NCBI RefSeq assembly: GCF_030936135.1
Contig: NC_082604.1
Location: forward strand, 3,045,001 to 3,109,000
Reading direction: 5' to 3'
Source: Gavia stellata
Taxonomy: Eukaryota > Chordata > Aves > Gaviiformes > Gaviidae
DNA length: 64,000 bases
Shown: positions 1 to 14,200 of the stretch, piece after piece
Position numbering within the stretch: the first letter of the stretch is position 1
How the letters are laid out: each line of letters starts with the position of its first letter
Notes under the pieces: model-generated
Told to the model about the DNA's origin: nothing
Databases searched by the model: none
What the model saw: the letters and a program-made list of their open reading frames with translations, nothing else
Program-made: the position numbers and the translations under genes

Positions 1-190
1 CAGCAGGAGCTGTTTGTTTTCTAAGGGTCCCTCCCCACAGCAATTCACCCCACACTGTCCACAACCCTTTCTGCTAGCCAGACATTAATACTGTCACACA
101 TTTAGTTACTGGCAGTCACATATTCTGAAACAGTCACTTTTGGTGGTAACATCAGAAAAACAATCTCCAAAGGACAGTTGTGAACTGGTA

Positions 191-443
191 GAATGAGAGG
201 AAATGGCCTCAAGTTGCGCCAGGGGAGGTTCAGGCTGGATATTAGGAAAAATTTCTTTACTGAGAGAGTGGTGAAGCATTGGAAGAGGCTGCCCAGGGAG
301 GGGGTGGAGTCACTATCCCTGGAGGTGTTCAAGGAACATGTGGATGTGGCACTGTGGGACATGGTCTAGTGGGCATGGTGGTGTGGCGTTGATGGTTGGA
401 CTTGATGATCTTACAGGTCTTTTCCAACCGTAGTGATTCTGTG
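191..443 (+). mobile_element. CR1 LINE 3' end (5'-truncated)
   Basis: About 250 bases match the last part of the CR1 element also present at 28.0 and 34.5 kb: the end of ORF2 (the stretch reading [15 protein letters not shown] in translation), its TAG-containing end, then the 3' tail GGTTGGACTTGATGATC and CCAACCGTAGTGATTCTGTG. Truncation at the 5' side is typical. The frame has several substitutions compared with the other two copies. Confidence 0.93.
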
Positions 444-3400
444 GTCATTACAATTATACATACAATTTAAGAGAATAACAGTTACACTGTGTTACAGGAA
501 ACAAACATTAAAATCTTGTATTTGAGAAAAACAGTTCACAAGTATAGAAGCTGAATAATTTCTACTGAATATGCCTTAAAAACTACTGACGCAGGAGTAG
601 CAAAAACAAGTCCTGCAAAACAAACTCCCAGCGCTGATAACTCAACTCGGCACACGTTTGCTGGTCTTTCACCAACAACACTGTAAGTCTTGTCGCTGCT
701 GTCATTTCATTTTAGCACTGTATTAGTTCTCTCCTTATCTTCTGTAATATGCCACAAAAACAGGAAAGGTAATTCCACATTCCCAATAAGAAGCAGCTTG
801 TAAAGTCAAGGTTAGGTTACATTCAGAGGCTATATCTGAGCAAAAGAAAGGAAGAGGATGAAATAGCAATATTCCTGCACAAGAAATTACCAATTTGCAA
901 CCACGTGTTGCCCTGTACCAGCCCTGTATTAACCATTTACTTACAGAATAATTTCCAGGTCAATCATCTTCCTGGAGGCAGTATGTCGATATTGGCAACA
1001 ACAGACATGCAATGGTAGTAAATCTGTTCATCCATTTACACCCCTCCACCACCAGCAGCAGAAGGTAATTCTACAAGCGCACCGAAGCCTCTTGCTGTGC
1101 TTTCACAGTGAGTTATTTAAGCGAGTGGCAGTGCTCCTCATGGAGGACTTCTCCCATCTTACTCAACAGTTGCAAAGAAAAGTAAAATCGCCAAATCAGC
1201 TAAGTCAGCAGAGCTCTGCTGTACGCTACCTCAGCTGAAACAACTGGTCATCAATACCAGCATTATTCTAGTAGGAGCTGGTGCCCAAGTAGTTTTAGAA
1301 ACGCACCCAGTCAGCAACGCACTGGCACCAGTACGGCGGCCACACGGACATGTCCTGAGACCGAGATGGGGACGCAGCTCAAGCAAGAGCGAGACGTGGC
1401 ATCCAAATTCCTTAGAAGTGCAGACATTTGACCGCTCGAAAGCAGATGAACATGTATATATCTTGTTACAGACCATGTCAAACACCTAGCAAAAAACCTT
1501 CTAGAAATTGGGAACATACCACATAGCTATATAGTTTAATTCTTAATTAGCACCCTGCTGGGAACAATGTTTATTAAGCAGTTAATAACTCCTTCCAACA
1601 GAGGTAAAGAGGAATACTTTAAGATAAAAACCAGAATAAATATACATACATTTTAACAGGTTTATTAGACAAACTTGAGAGTTTATATCTTTTTATATAT
1701 TAAAAATATAAATATTTGCCTTTGTTTACAAGAAAATTATGTGGTGGTTCTATTAAATCAATGAAAAAAGCCCAAAAAAACAGTAATTATGATTTTTACC
1801 ACTGTTTTAAGACAGGAATGGTGCATATAAACACATTATTTTCTTATTATTTATTTTCTTGCTTAAGGTTTATTTTCTTGCTTAAAAAAACAAACATTGT
1901 AAGTAGATACTACAGATGAAACAATAATACAGACTTGAGAGAATCAAAAACACACAAAAAAGGAAAGTGTATTTGATGACATTATAGTTTTAAACACAAT
2001 TCACATATCTAGAAAACAGCACATAAAATTGGAGAGATGTTCGTAAAAAAAATGAGACACTAGATGCCCGAAGTTGGCAGAATGCCATTGGAATAAATGA
2101 TTGAATTTCACATGAAAAAAATACAGCCTTCTAAGGACAGATTTTAGAACAGCGTTTGATAACTGCTAGCAAAGGTAGGAATTGTCAGTACCCGAGACGA
2201 GAAGGGATTTCTGGGGCCGAAGGACTTTACCACCAGATGAGTTTAGCTCTTCCTGCCCTTCCATTTACTGCCACCTTTTACAGTATTCTATTGGCTTTTA
2301 ACACTTGCTTTCCAGATTCAGCCTGAAAGATTTTATGCATCTATAAGCCAATACAGAAGACAGTGTGGTGTATTGCGGATTTAAGCTCTTAAAAATGCAC
2401 TTACCCACTTGGTAAAAACTATTAATGTGAATAGAACAAATACAAAAACCAAACGTATGTAATACGGAAATCATACAAACTGGAAACAGGGTTACAAAAC
2501 ATACCTGCGGATCGGATTTTTTTCCTGTTTAACATAATCGTCATGGACCCAAGGAATTTTTTCAATCTAGTATTTCTCATCCTAACAAAATATCAGCAGA
2601 ATTCTGAGTATTTGGATTCAAATGCTAACCCCTGCAGACAGATTTTGTTTAAAGAACTGAACAAACAAAACATTATTTGCTTTGAAATTCTTCTACTTGG
2701 GGTGAAAGCTGAGCTGTACCAAAATCAATAGGACTGTTAGCATTGTTTTCAACAGAGCTAGAATTTCATTTCCTCTGCCCAACTTCAGATCTGTTAAAGA
2801 TGCTGCTAACCACCGTAACACAGTTTTGCACTCTCACGATCACATCTATAGTTCAAAATAAAATGTTTTGTGCAAAATAAATACTTACAGGGAAGGCTGC
2901 ATAAACAGCATGAAAGTAGCAGCTGGGGTTGATTTCTTCAGAGAGTAAACTTTGTCCCCAGCCTGGTTGCTCTGCCTGGATTAATGCTGTTCCTGTACGA
3001 TGCCCAGGCTTTGAAGCCATGGGAAGTTCCTATCCCGACTCAGCAAGGTGGGAGGGTTTGTTATTTTAACTGTTGGCTGATAACAGCTTATCAGCGAGTT
3101 TTCAAAGGTTAAACTCAACACATTTGCATGGCAAAAGTGCAAAGAAAGCACAAGGAAAATGTTGAATTAGTGTTCCCTCTCCTGCTGCGGTGGGTCCCTC
3201 CAGCGAGGGCCAGAACTATTTCATACACCACAACCTGCAGTGCAGTCCAGCAAAGAAAGTTAAACCAAAACTCCTGTTCAAAAGAAACCGTAACTGAAAT
3301 ATCTTTGGAAGCCAGTGAAAAAGCAACAAAAGTGCTTTCTTTCAAAGGAGGAGCTTGCTTTGCCTGCTACATTCCCACTGCCTGCCACACAAGATGGAAA

Positions 3401-4129
3401 AGCTAACCCAAAATCTTTAAGTTTGGTCCTTAAATACAAGGCAATTTTATTACTGTTGCCAAATTTATCACTGACACCACAGCTCCATGACAACTCTGTG
3501 GAAAACAAAAACAATAAAATCTTCAATTTAGGGCCTGCTATGATTTTTGATTTCTATTCCAAGCATGCTACTGAACCGTAAAGGGCTGATGCAACTTCAA
3601 ACCAGGAAAAAAACCCAGAGTTACAGACTCATTACTAATTCATCCTGGCTGAAGCTGCATACCAGCAGCTGCTGCCTCTCTCAATTAACAGCAAATATTG
3701 AACAGTATTGTCATTTAATGGTGTTTACTGCCTGCTGCCCTGTCCACCGTCACATTTTCAAAGCGTTCTGGCACAGTTTAAAGTATCAACATTAATAAAC
3801 AGAGCTTAGTTTAACCCCTTATGTATCAGCAGAGTTCATAGCAGAAGCACTTCACTCACTTCATACATGCATTAGGTGTTTGGCAATAGCTGAAGCCCAA
3901 AGATGCAAGGTGCCACTAAAACGGTACTTGTCATTCAGAGGCCCACAGGGTGCTTGGCTTCCGCAGAGGTCTGAGCACAAGTGTGAAAAACGATGGGAGT
4001 ATTTCCAGCAGAGCAGCTCTCTTCGTAAATGAATGCCAGAAAGATGAAACAAAAGAGGAGAAGAAGGAGGACACCACGCATTCAGCCTCTGTTGCTGAAG
4101 ATTTTAAAACAAAAAACCCAAAACAAATT

Positions 4130-4146
4130 GGGGGGGGGGGGGGGGG
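4130..4146. repeat. 17-base G run
   Basis: Uninterrupted G tract on the plus strand with G-poor flanks. It could fold as a G-quadruplex, and its length is likely to be uncertain in the assembly. Confidence 0.9.
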
Positions 4147-7100
4147 TGCGGATCAAGATACAGCATTCTGTGGGGAGATCAGATCAATGCTGTGATTCCC
4201 GATGACCCCACCTCTGCACAGGGAAGTCAAAAGAGCCCACACTTGCACCTTACCTTCCTACCCTGTAGTGTGCCCACAGCCATGCTGCCTTTTGGAAAGA
4301 CTGGTGTTAAAGCAAATTATAATATAAACAACACAATCAGAGCAAGCAACTGGAAACGATGCACTTCTCCCACGATGCCTCCGCAGGTACTTCAGTGGCC
4401 TACTTGCTCTGTGGTGTCAAGTTTGCTGGAAGTCACGTATGTACAAACGACTGTACATATTTTATATTTCATTTACATGATGCGTTCCCAGCAAATCACC
4501 AGGCGGTAGCATCTCAGAGGCTCTCCTATGAGCTTACTGCCAACTGGGCCAGGGCAAATGGGTAGACACCAGCAACCTAGAGAAGAGAGGGGATGCTGAG
4601 CCAGCCGAATTAGACTGCAAGGTGCACACTGGCAATTTAGATATGTGAAAAGATCAAGCAGCTTCTGTAAGGAATTCGGTACAGTAAAAGCTAGTATAAC
4701 ACCATTCAAGCTGATATTGAAGTTGGAAGAATTCACTTATTTTTGAGGTATCGGACCTTCGTACCAGGCCTTCTGCAGAGACAACTGCGTTATAAGCATG
4801 GGAGCTCCAAGGAACGATGCCCTGAGGGACGTGTCAAACGTGCAAGGGAATGGCTTTGCAAACTTGGCATGTAAAAGTAGTCTCAGGATCTGGCCAGGGC
4901 TTTCTGAGCCTCTGCAAGCATACTCTTCTTGGTTTAGCTCATCTGGCTACAAGTCCTCTCGTTTTCTCAGGTCGCCTCTATCTGTATTGTGTACAACTCT
5001 AATACCCAGCCTGATTTGTTAGGAGGACTCATTCCCTCCAGGTTCCTCCACCACCTTGTGCCGATGGTGTCTGAGGTCTTTCAGATATATTAGGTGATAT
5101 GACTAATACCTGCCATCTGTTCATTGTTACCTTCCCTCTCTCCTCTCCTGAAGAGGAGTCATCAGCGGAGCGCTTGTTCTACTTGATCTATTTTAGGAGC
5201 GTGGGCTTTCAGCATCCATGCAGCACTGTTTTAAGCGAAAAAAGTTAAACCAAAGAAGTAGACCATGCTCTTGCAGGGAAGATTGAGCATTTGCAACATC
5301 CCTTGGGTCCTGTAAAATTCTCTGATTAGGCTCAGAAACAAGCCTCTCTTCTGCAAAAGTTATCTTTGCTCCCAGTGTGCCCAAGAAACCCAACCACTGC
5401 CCAGGTTTGACTCCAGGCTTCAGGCCACAGAAGAGCCTGCAGATAAGATCCAGGCCTTGAAGGTACCTCCCCAGAAACCAAGCCAGTCAACACAGCTTAC
5501 AGCATCAGTAAGTAATACGCTGCAGCACTGTGTTACCTGGTTTGAGGAATAAGGAGCTCCTACTCAGTTACACCACCTCGATATAGGCCACAGAAAAAGG
5601 TACAAATAACTGGGGCCAGATCTCTGCCCATCAGACCGGGATGAAGTCTTCCAACTCACAGGGAATATTAAGCATTGCTTATACCGACAGCTGCTCCCCA
5701 TAAGCTATGGTTAAGGAAAAAACAAACTGGACACACAAAGGCAAGATGGGCTGGAAGGGAGAAGCGCCAATGGAGGATAGATAGTTTTGCTGTATTTCTT
5801 GCAGGAGCTGTGTCAAAGTGCAAAGAAAAAAGTCATCACGCTGTAGGAGGCTGAAAGACTCGGGATGGAGCAGTGAGGAGTCTCTGGCCCTATAAATGTT
5901 TAATTTGAGCAAAGCAGCAGATTTGTAGTAAGCATAGTTCTGCTGTTGCTGAACTGCACACTCCTGCTTTGATTTCTAAATGACACAAAGTGAAAACATA
6001 AGTATAAAAATAAAATAGGAGAAAAAAAACAGGGAGATTTTTATACCTGGCACTACAGATGCAGCATGCACAAGCCAGTAATGTACTCAGCTCTCTCCCT
6101 TCACTGCTGCACAACGCCGCAGCACAAGGGCTAGCAACATAAAGAGCTCTGAAGCAGTTACCTCAATTTCACCAACAGTTCGACACAATGCTGGGAATAA
6201 CATCACCTGAGAACAAGAGCTATTGCACTGCACCTTAGAAAACAGCAAGTGCTGCAAATCTCTGATTAAAGGCAGTACATTTCCTGCTAAGAAAACTGTG
6301 AAACTGTAGAACCAGAGAATGAAGATGCATGTGGAAATACTGAAAAAAATGAATCCACAGAGCCCTGGGAGCAGAAAAGGGACCCACCTACAACTGTTCT
6401 TCTTGCAACACTTGCCCTAAAAGAAGGGCTGATTTTCTCTCTGCCGTTTCCCTTGCAAATAAAACCCATCAGTAAGGATCACCCCTTCCCCATCATTTCC
6501 TGGAGTTATTTCCATCCCACTCTAAACAGTAAGCTCAGATTGGTTAAATAAATTTGTGAGGGGAGAAAAGTTGCTAATTAGTATTTCTTCCTACTAAAAT
6601 GCAAGATCCTAAAAAAGCAATGAATACATTCCATGACCCCATGAGATCTCCACCTCCGTTTTTCTACCCTTTCCTACTCTTTACCTCCCCCAGACTGTCA
6701 CCTGATCACCATTATCTGCTTCTCTCCCCTCCACCTTCAGAGAGGAGCCTATTTCCCTTCCCTATTTATATTTTTCTCATTTCAAACTCAAAAGAATTTT
6801 TTTCCTGCTTCTATGTCCACTTGCCAAAATTCATACAACTACCTCTCTCTCCACCAGCATATTTAGTCTTCTTCCCTGTCTCCAATCCTAAAGAGAAATG
6901 TGGCTTCACTAAAAGGTTTGGTTAAACCCAGACTTCACCTCAGCAGCATAACCATATTATATATGACTTATGTCACTTATCCCAAGCCAGCTATCCCCAG
7001 GTACCGAATGCACAAGCATCGACTAAGAGCAGGAAAGCCCTTTGCTTAGCTTTCCTCACTCCCAGTACGAGAGCCTCATATAGCTGAGCACGCTGGCAAG

Positions 7101-10100
7101 CTAGGAAATAGCAAACGACAAATGCTACGGAGCCTATTGAAATCTGTCCAGCCTCTGGAAATCCTCCACGCAATAAGTGTAGGTCATCAATGAGTATAGG
7201 TTTTTTCTTTGAAAAGTATGAACAGATTTGAAAACGCATACACTATTATTCTCATATTTTGCACTCTCCTCAAGGTGGGGAGTATATTTTAGAAAGTGAT
7301 CATGAGTTTCAGAAGCAGTTCCAACAGGTAGTTTTCTCCTCTCCTGAGGCAGTGAAAAACAAAATGAAGAAGAAACAGAAACCCGCAGCACAGCCTCAAT
7401 TAACCTACAAGGACACAATTAAATGTTGCAAGTACACCCACATCAGAAGCCTCTTTTCCACTGCAATTAGCTACTGGCAACAAACTTGCAAAGCCAAGAC
7501 AGCACCTTGGGGTCTTCTACATATACCTTATGTAGGAAGGTATCACCACTGATAAAGCAGGACCTCAATTTTCTGCTGGCTGCTTTGAATTTTCAGTTTC
7601 CCAAAAACTGATGTCACATGGCACTTCTCCTTGCAAAACAGCAACCTTTGCAGGCCTCTGGAGAAAGGAGCCAAATCCAATACTAAAAAGATACAGATGA
7701 CAACCAAAATACTTGTGTGCCATGCTACTCAAATGACAGAAAACATTAAATATTTACATTGACACATTATGAGATGATTCTACTATAATTGCACTCTCCT
7801 GTGACACAATCATGCTATTTTTTCTTACGAGAAACTCTTTCCTACTCTGAATACAAGATCGATAGTACTGAGCAAGCAAAACAGCTGTCCCGTATCTCAT
7901 CAAACACTGGTTGATGACCTTGTCCTCATACAGCGGGTGCAGAAGGGAGAATGTTCCGAGGAAGCAGTCCACAGACAGACTCACAAAACACCTCCAGGAG
8001 ACTCAGCCTTAGTCATACTTTGTGACATCCAACTACAGGGAGGATCCCTCCTTACTAGGATCAAGGTGACCGTGGTTACTCCCAGATCAGGACTCTGTCT
8101 CAGAAGAAAGCACAGATACATTAAGTAGTTTGAGCCATAGCTATACAAAACCTTCTGCAGTGTTTCTTGGGCGATCAGTCAAGCTACCACCACCAGAGCT
8201 ATATTTTACATTTTATTTCTCACCGAAGAGCCAAAAGGAAGCCTCCCTACATCTCCAGCTGACAATAGCAGCAGTAGCTCCATTCTTCCAGTACAGAACC
8301 GGCTGTAAATATTGGCGGAGAAGATTTATTCCCGCTGGGGACTAGTAACTGTCTTTAATTGTTGGCAGCAGTTGGGGCTGGGGGAGTCTCTCTTGTGCCA
8401 AACAGCAGACAAAACAAAACAAACAAAAAAATGATTGCACCTTGCATATACTGCAATACCCGAATCTCTGTAGCCTTGAAGGGGCCACCGTGTTTGTGTT
8501 TAGGCTGAAAGCAAAAAAATATTTTAGAAAAGCTATACTCTGCTACTACAGCTACTTAAAAGCAAAATGACTAAAAAGGTGCTCTGTCCTTCACGTTGCA
8601 GATTCAAGGGTGAGGAAATACCACATACAGATATGTGACCAAAACATCCGAGGCGAATCGCAGGCCTGCAGACCTGCACAAGGACGATGACCCTAGTCAA
8701 GGTTTTTTCTATCAGTTTTACAACACTGGTAAAGTTCACTCCATAAATACAATCCCAGCTTGCTAGAAATGGATTTCTGCCTGAGCACAGTTAATAAAAT
8801 ACACACCATGAACAGAAAATACAGGTTAAACAATGCTCTGTGTGTGTCTGAAGTTCAGCCACATCAGTATAGGCTGCCATTTTTCCCCATTTTCTTCAAC
8901 CAGAAAGGGTTCAGGAGTTCATTCAAGTTTTTCACAAGAAATTCTTCACACAAGCTGATCAATATAAAACAATTTTTGGAAAAAAAAACTATTAAAAGTT
9001 CTATTGTGGGATATTTGTTCTACTCCTACCAGGTATCTGTGTAAGCTGGGTTGCAAACCTGAAGGTCAAAGCTAGGTGCTGACATGGATTTGTCAACTGT
9101 CCCCAGGAAGACCAAGAAAATAGTAAAAGGAGCATCCAGAAAGAAGGCTGAAAGACAACTCGGTACGCCTTGCGAAGACTACACCAAGGTTTCCGCAGGA
9201 GGAGATTTCTGGCTGGGCTATAAATACAAAATAATCCTATTCAGAAGCTGTCCTGTTCATCTGCTGAAGAGCTGCTAGCCATTATAGAGGAAGGTGACAA
9301 GCTGAATTTATAACCTGGTGAACTTTAAGGCCGAAGAGATGGAGAGCAATAGCAGGTGGCCTTTGATATCAAGGTCTTTGCTATTGCAGCTTCAGTACAT
9401 ATTCTCTTGCTCCAGGCAATCACTCGATCTCACATGATTCCCAGAAAGACCAAATGCTACTTCAGAGATTGAACGAAGCTCAGGATCAAAAAACACCTTG
9501 GAAACATGAAGCAATCAGAATGATGCAGCTCTCCTGCCAAGTGCCCAAGGTAACAAAGGTAATCAAGATGAGGGTACAAAATAAGACTTTGACTGGAGAT
9601 GGTTAGTGGTTAATACAGGTATGATTCTTCTAGGTTGGCTTTTGTGAATATAATCATCTGAGATGACAGGAAGGACAATTTTCTTTAGCACATTAGAAGA
9701 GCTTGCTGAGAAGAAAAGAACACTTAATGCTTACTTCTGCCTCCCCTTTGGGTTTGCCTTGTATCTTCTTCTGTGTAAGAAACAGGGTGATCAAACTTCT
9801 TCCTTCCCACATGCTTCTTTGGGAGGCATTACAGAATTAGCCTCATTGCTCCGAATAGTTCAAAAGCAAATGTGTTGTACGGATAACCAATCTCAACTAC
9901 ATGGGAACATATGTATTTAATCTGAGAACCACAGAAACTAACCTTGATGTTGAAAACTGTAGACCAGGAAGAGCAAGAGAGGGGACTGGATCTTTACCCA
10001 AGAGTGATGATCAATTCAGAATGAGGAAACACAGGCAGTGGCAGTCTGTTCCCTAGGCCCTGCAATACCTCCTGCAAGCCTAAACACACTGGTGTATCTT

Positions 10101-11210
10101 CCTGTTCTGGTAAGAGCATGACAGATAATCCCCAAGATAAGCTAAGGGCAGGACAGCACAAGCGAATGAGTTGTTCAGGACTATTACATTCAAAACCCAT
10201 TTGTCAAAGGGAATCACCAGACAATGGAACGAGGTACGGTGATTTCTAAAGATGACAGCTGGGTTCCTGGAGCCTTTTTGTGTGGGTCCTGACACACTAA
10301 CAGTCTGCCCAGGTAAGAGACAAGAGTTAGCCATGAAGGTATGGCAACTGATTACCCATGGTTATTTCTTTTTTCCAATTCATAACTTCAAATATCAGCC
10401 AGACTGCTGATAGGAGAATAAAGATACACCACTATCAGAAATTATTCATGAAGATAAATCCTCAAGCACAACACTGAGCTCCTAGCAAAGAAGAGTAGAG
10501 AAGTATATATCTTCCTTTAGAGAAGAGCCCCATTTCTTCTAACAGGTAGTTTATTGATTGTCAACTTGGACTACAAGGCTAACAGCCAAGAAGCATAATG
10601 GTTACTAGTCATGGCTATTGAGCAAACAGCCTTGACATGCGCAGCCACATGTGGGACTGCTGTCTAACACCTGGCCTTCTATATTACACCCTTTCATTCC
10701 TTCCAGTTGTCTTGTTACACTTGCGCTTCAAAAAGAGACTAGAAAGTCTGCTTACTAAATAATTCCCGGTAAATCACCACAGGTTGTTGCAATGTGAAGG
10801 TTAAAGGTACCTCTCACACAAGCCCACCTTTCAAGCTTCTGTTCCTTGAATATGCTGCTCAGAAATGTTACTTCTACTGCAGTGTCACAATCAAGTATCT
10901 CAGGACATGGCAGGAGAAAAATATAATACCTTAGGAAAAGGAGGTGAGAAAGGTAGGTTAAAAAAGTACTTGATGTCACTCCTCCGAACATTTAGGTATC
11001 AGCTAGACAGCGAAAGGGGTTTACTACAGTTTCTTAGCTGCTGTGCCTTCCCTGCTCCCAGCATCAGGGGAAGCAACGCCATCAGATGATGGTAGGCCTC
11101 CTGTGTAGCCAGCGTAGCACAATTAGGCGGTACGAGTTTGGGGAGAAACGACTCGTAATGGCTCAAGCATCAGACTTGGTAACAGAGAAGAATCCTTTCC
11201 TGACAAACAG

Positions 11211-11246
11211 GCAGGTCAAAGAAAATAACATATTCCTTTGACCTGC
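11211..11246. repeat. Perfect 11-bp inverted repeat with nuclear-receptor half-sites
   Basis: GCAGGTCAAAG at 11,211-11,221 and its exact reverse complement at 11,236-11,246, with a 14-base AT-rich loop. Each arm contains AGGTCA followed by AAG, a nuclear-receptor half-site pattern. It could be a hairpin, a binding site pair or coincidence. Confidence 0.7.
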
Positions 11247-14200
11247 ACATCTTCCTGCAAACACTCATACAGTTTGCCTTTTTTTTTTTTTTAAAGCACC
11301 AGGAAGAGTGAAAATCAGGCCTAATCCACTTACATGCTTTGGCAACATTAGCCTATTTTCTATTTCCACTGGTAACTGCTACTCACCCTTCTTCCATTCT
11401 AACTTCTGGTACATTTGTGTACTCTCCCCTCTCACTAGCAAGAGTGAGAGCTGACACTTCTCTCACCCTTTTTTCCCCTCTTGTTGAAACCTTATTTCCA
11501 CTCCTCTAATAGTTCTTGACTTAACTGGGACAAGGAAAATTATTCTGGGCTTCTCTGTCCCAGCAGTTAGGCTATTCTGTATTAACCATCCAGAGCACTG
11601 AAAAATCATACTGAAGCCCCAGGCAACCATTCTAACACTCCCTTAAATTCATGGTTTAATAAAATTGCCCATATTTACTGGACATGTCTACAGCCATATA
11701 TATATATGTACTTTCTATCCTTCAGTGTTAATAAAATTCAGAAAATTCTCTTCACTGCTACACATAGCAAAGTTCATTTAACAGCATTCATTCCAAGAGG
11801 TCCCAATAAGCTAAATTTCTATCCAACATTAAAACATAGCTATTGCTTAGGCAAGATGGTTTTTTCCCATCTTTTTAAGCAATATGCAGAAGCATTTAAA
11901 ATACTTAAGAAGTCTTAGTAAATATTACACACTAATAAAATGTAGAATTGTGTCTACTAGTTTAGGCATGCAGCTGAAAGACCTGACTTTCAAAAGCTGG
12001 CTACACTGCTGCTCCCTCGGCCTGTTTTAATCTAGGCTAGCACATCCAGCCACCCAAAAACAGAGGGGAGGAATTTTTAGGTAGGCAGGGTATACTCTTC
12101 TCAAACTCTTGACCTTAATTTTGTATCATCCAATGCCCAATATCAATACCATTGCACCAATGTTTATTTTTTTAAGGGATGCAAACGACCCCATTTTTCA
12201 CAGCAATGTAATTAAGAATTTGTTTCGACTCATCTATAGCAGTAGCAGTTTTCAAACTACATGTGTACCTCTGAAGGTATGAGCTTTTTTCAGAGTAAAC
12301 CAAAATGAAAACCTGCAGTGGCATACATCCTAAACTCCATTACAGAGCCTTGCCACTTCTGGTGCAGAAACAAAGTGAAGGTTTCTTTTCTATACTGTGA
12401 GAAAGCAAATCTCCTGCATTTTTCAGATGGCACTTCGCATAAACTGCCAATCATTTTAAATGCAAGAGACAGCATGCTAGATAAATGTATCATAACTTTC
12501 TAGAAGAAAAGTGCACCCAGAAAAGCCTTTCCTTTGAGTCACGTTACCTAAGTTTTGAAACTCTTCTATCAGGCAAAATCAGGGCTGGTTTCCATTTCCT
12601 GGAATCTATACCTGAAATAACCAGCCATGATTTGAGTTCACCACTAAGTTACGCTGTTCAGGTTCTCAGCACACAATACTCCCCCATCCACAAGCAAGGA
12701 ATTAAGCACCAGCCCATTTAGCCATCTCCACTTTGCCCATCCTGACGCTGGAAACAGAGAGCGCGAGCTGAAGGCTGATATCGGTATAGGGCAAAGCAAA
12801 TAAAGATAGCGGTATAATAATTTTTTAGATAAGAAGCCAGCGCAAGCACAGCTGTCTAGAAAATATACAGCGGAGAAGCAGGAATGTACCAAAGCGTAAG
12901 TAGGAGTTCTGTTAGAACTGAAATTACACAGACTGAGAATACAATATCCTCTACTACCGCTGCAACATTTTGTCAAGCAAACATTAAAGCATCCCCTTAA
13001 CTGCCATCTCAGGAGAAAACACAACCAATTTAAAAGCACACAGCTCAGTTCTTCAAATACAACAGAAACACTACCGAGCAGCAGCACACGCACTATCAGG
13101 TTTTGGGTGTTAACCTATGCACGCTCAGTTTTCACTTCATAAGTTACAGCTACAATGGACAATGCGAATGCACAATCCATTTGATGCACCTGCCTCTCTC
13201 CCGACTCCCCCACCATCGGCACAGGAACAGAACGACACTTTTAGGTCCCTGCCAGCAGTAGGCTTCAGTTTGCGTGCAGACCCCTGCCATGAACTAACGA
13301 AACAGTCCCCGGCACCATGAGTTGTCACACTCACCGTCTCCCCTACAAGACCCCTTTGGGAGAATGAATTCGCAGCCCTTGCTGTGATAAAGACCCGGTC
13401 AGCACAACTTAAACACAGAGGAGGACCGGCAACTGAAGCTCTCCCCAGCCTCGCCTGCCATTAGCAAACACACAGTAAAACACACTGGTACATCCAATGG
13501 ATCAGCAAGTGGGTTTGGGTGGGGTTTTTTAGCTTTATTTTATTTTGGGGTTTTTTTAATCTCAGCAGTACTGTATCTAGTAGTCTTTACAGGAGACACC
13601 ATTTCTCTCCACTTTCACAAATAATTATGATCCTCTCACAAAAAGGTACACAGCTGTATTTGCAAAGGTATATATACAGCGTTAAAGTTTGAAACCCTCC
13701 AGCTTATTGCAAGCCTTTTTTTGATCCATGTACGTATATCTCTGGCAGGGTTATGCTCCTGATTTCAGCCAGCCCTGTTCAGATTCAGCACAGCCGATTT
13801 TCTGGCGGTGCAAGCACATTCTAGGTGAAGTGCAATACGAAGCTCGCCATAAGGCACACGGCACCCGCTCAGAGCCACTACCTCAAAACCTCTGTGACAG
13901 AGCACTTCAAAGATAGGAACAAAAACTTGAAACCAAGTTAACGCGTTGGTAGATGAAATAGCAGCTGAGATTGCCTGCACTTGCCTTCCCAGGCTGTGAC
14001 TTTAATTGGAGCATACTGGAGTGCATTAATAACAATTTTAGACAGACCAATATCGACTTCATTTATTTTTACAAAGCCTTTCTCTGCCCTCATCTTCACT
14101 GACTACACATGTCAGAGAAAGGTCAAAATAGCTTCATTTTCTTCTGCACTGGACAAAAACGCATGAAGAATAGCCAGTAAATTTAGCTTATTTCATTTTC

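Noticed and set aside
9080..9600. Possible processed pseudogene or LTR relic with a Lys-rich short frame
   Set aside because: No recognisable parent gene, no terminal repeats and no poly(A) tail could be shown by eye.
12644..13093. 149-codon minus-strand frame, the longest one in the left part
   Set aside because: Leu/Cys/Ser-rich translation of AT-rich intron-like DNA; no motif, no splice context and no recognised family.
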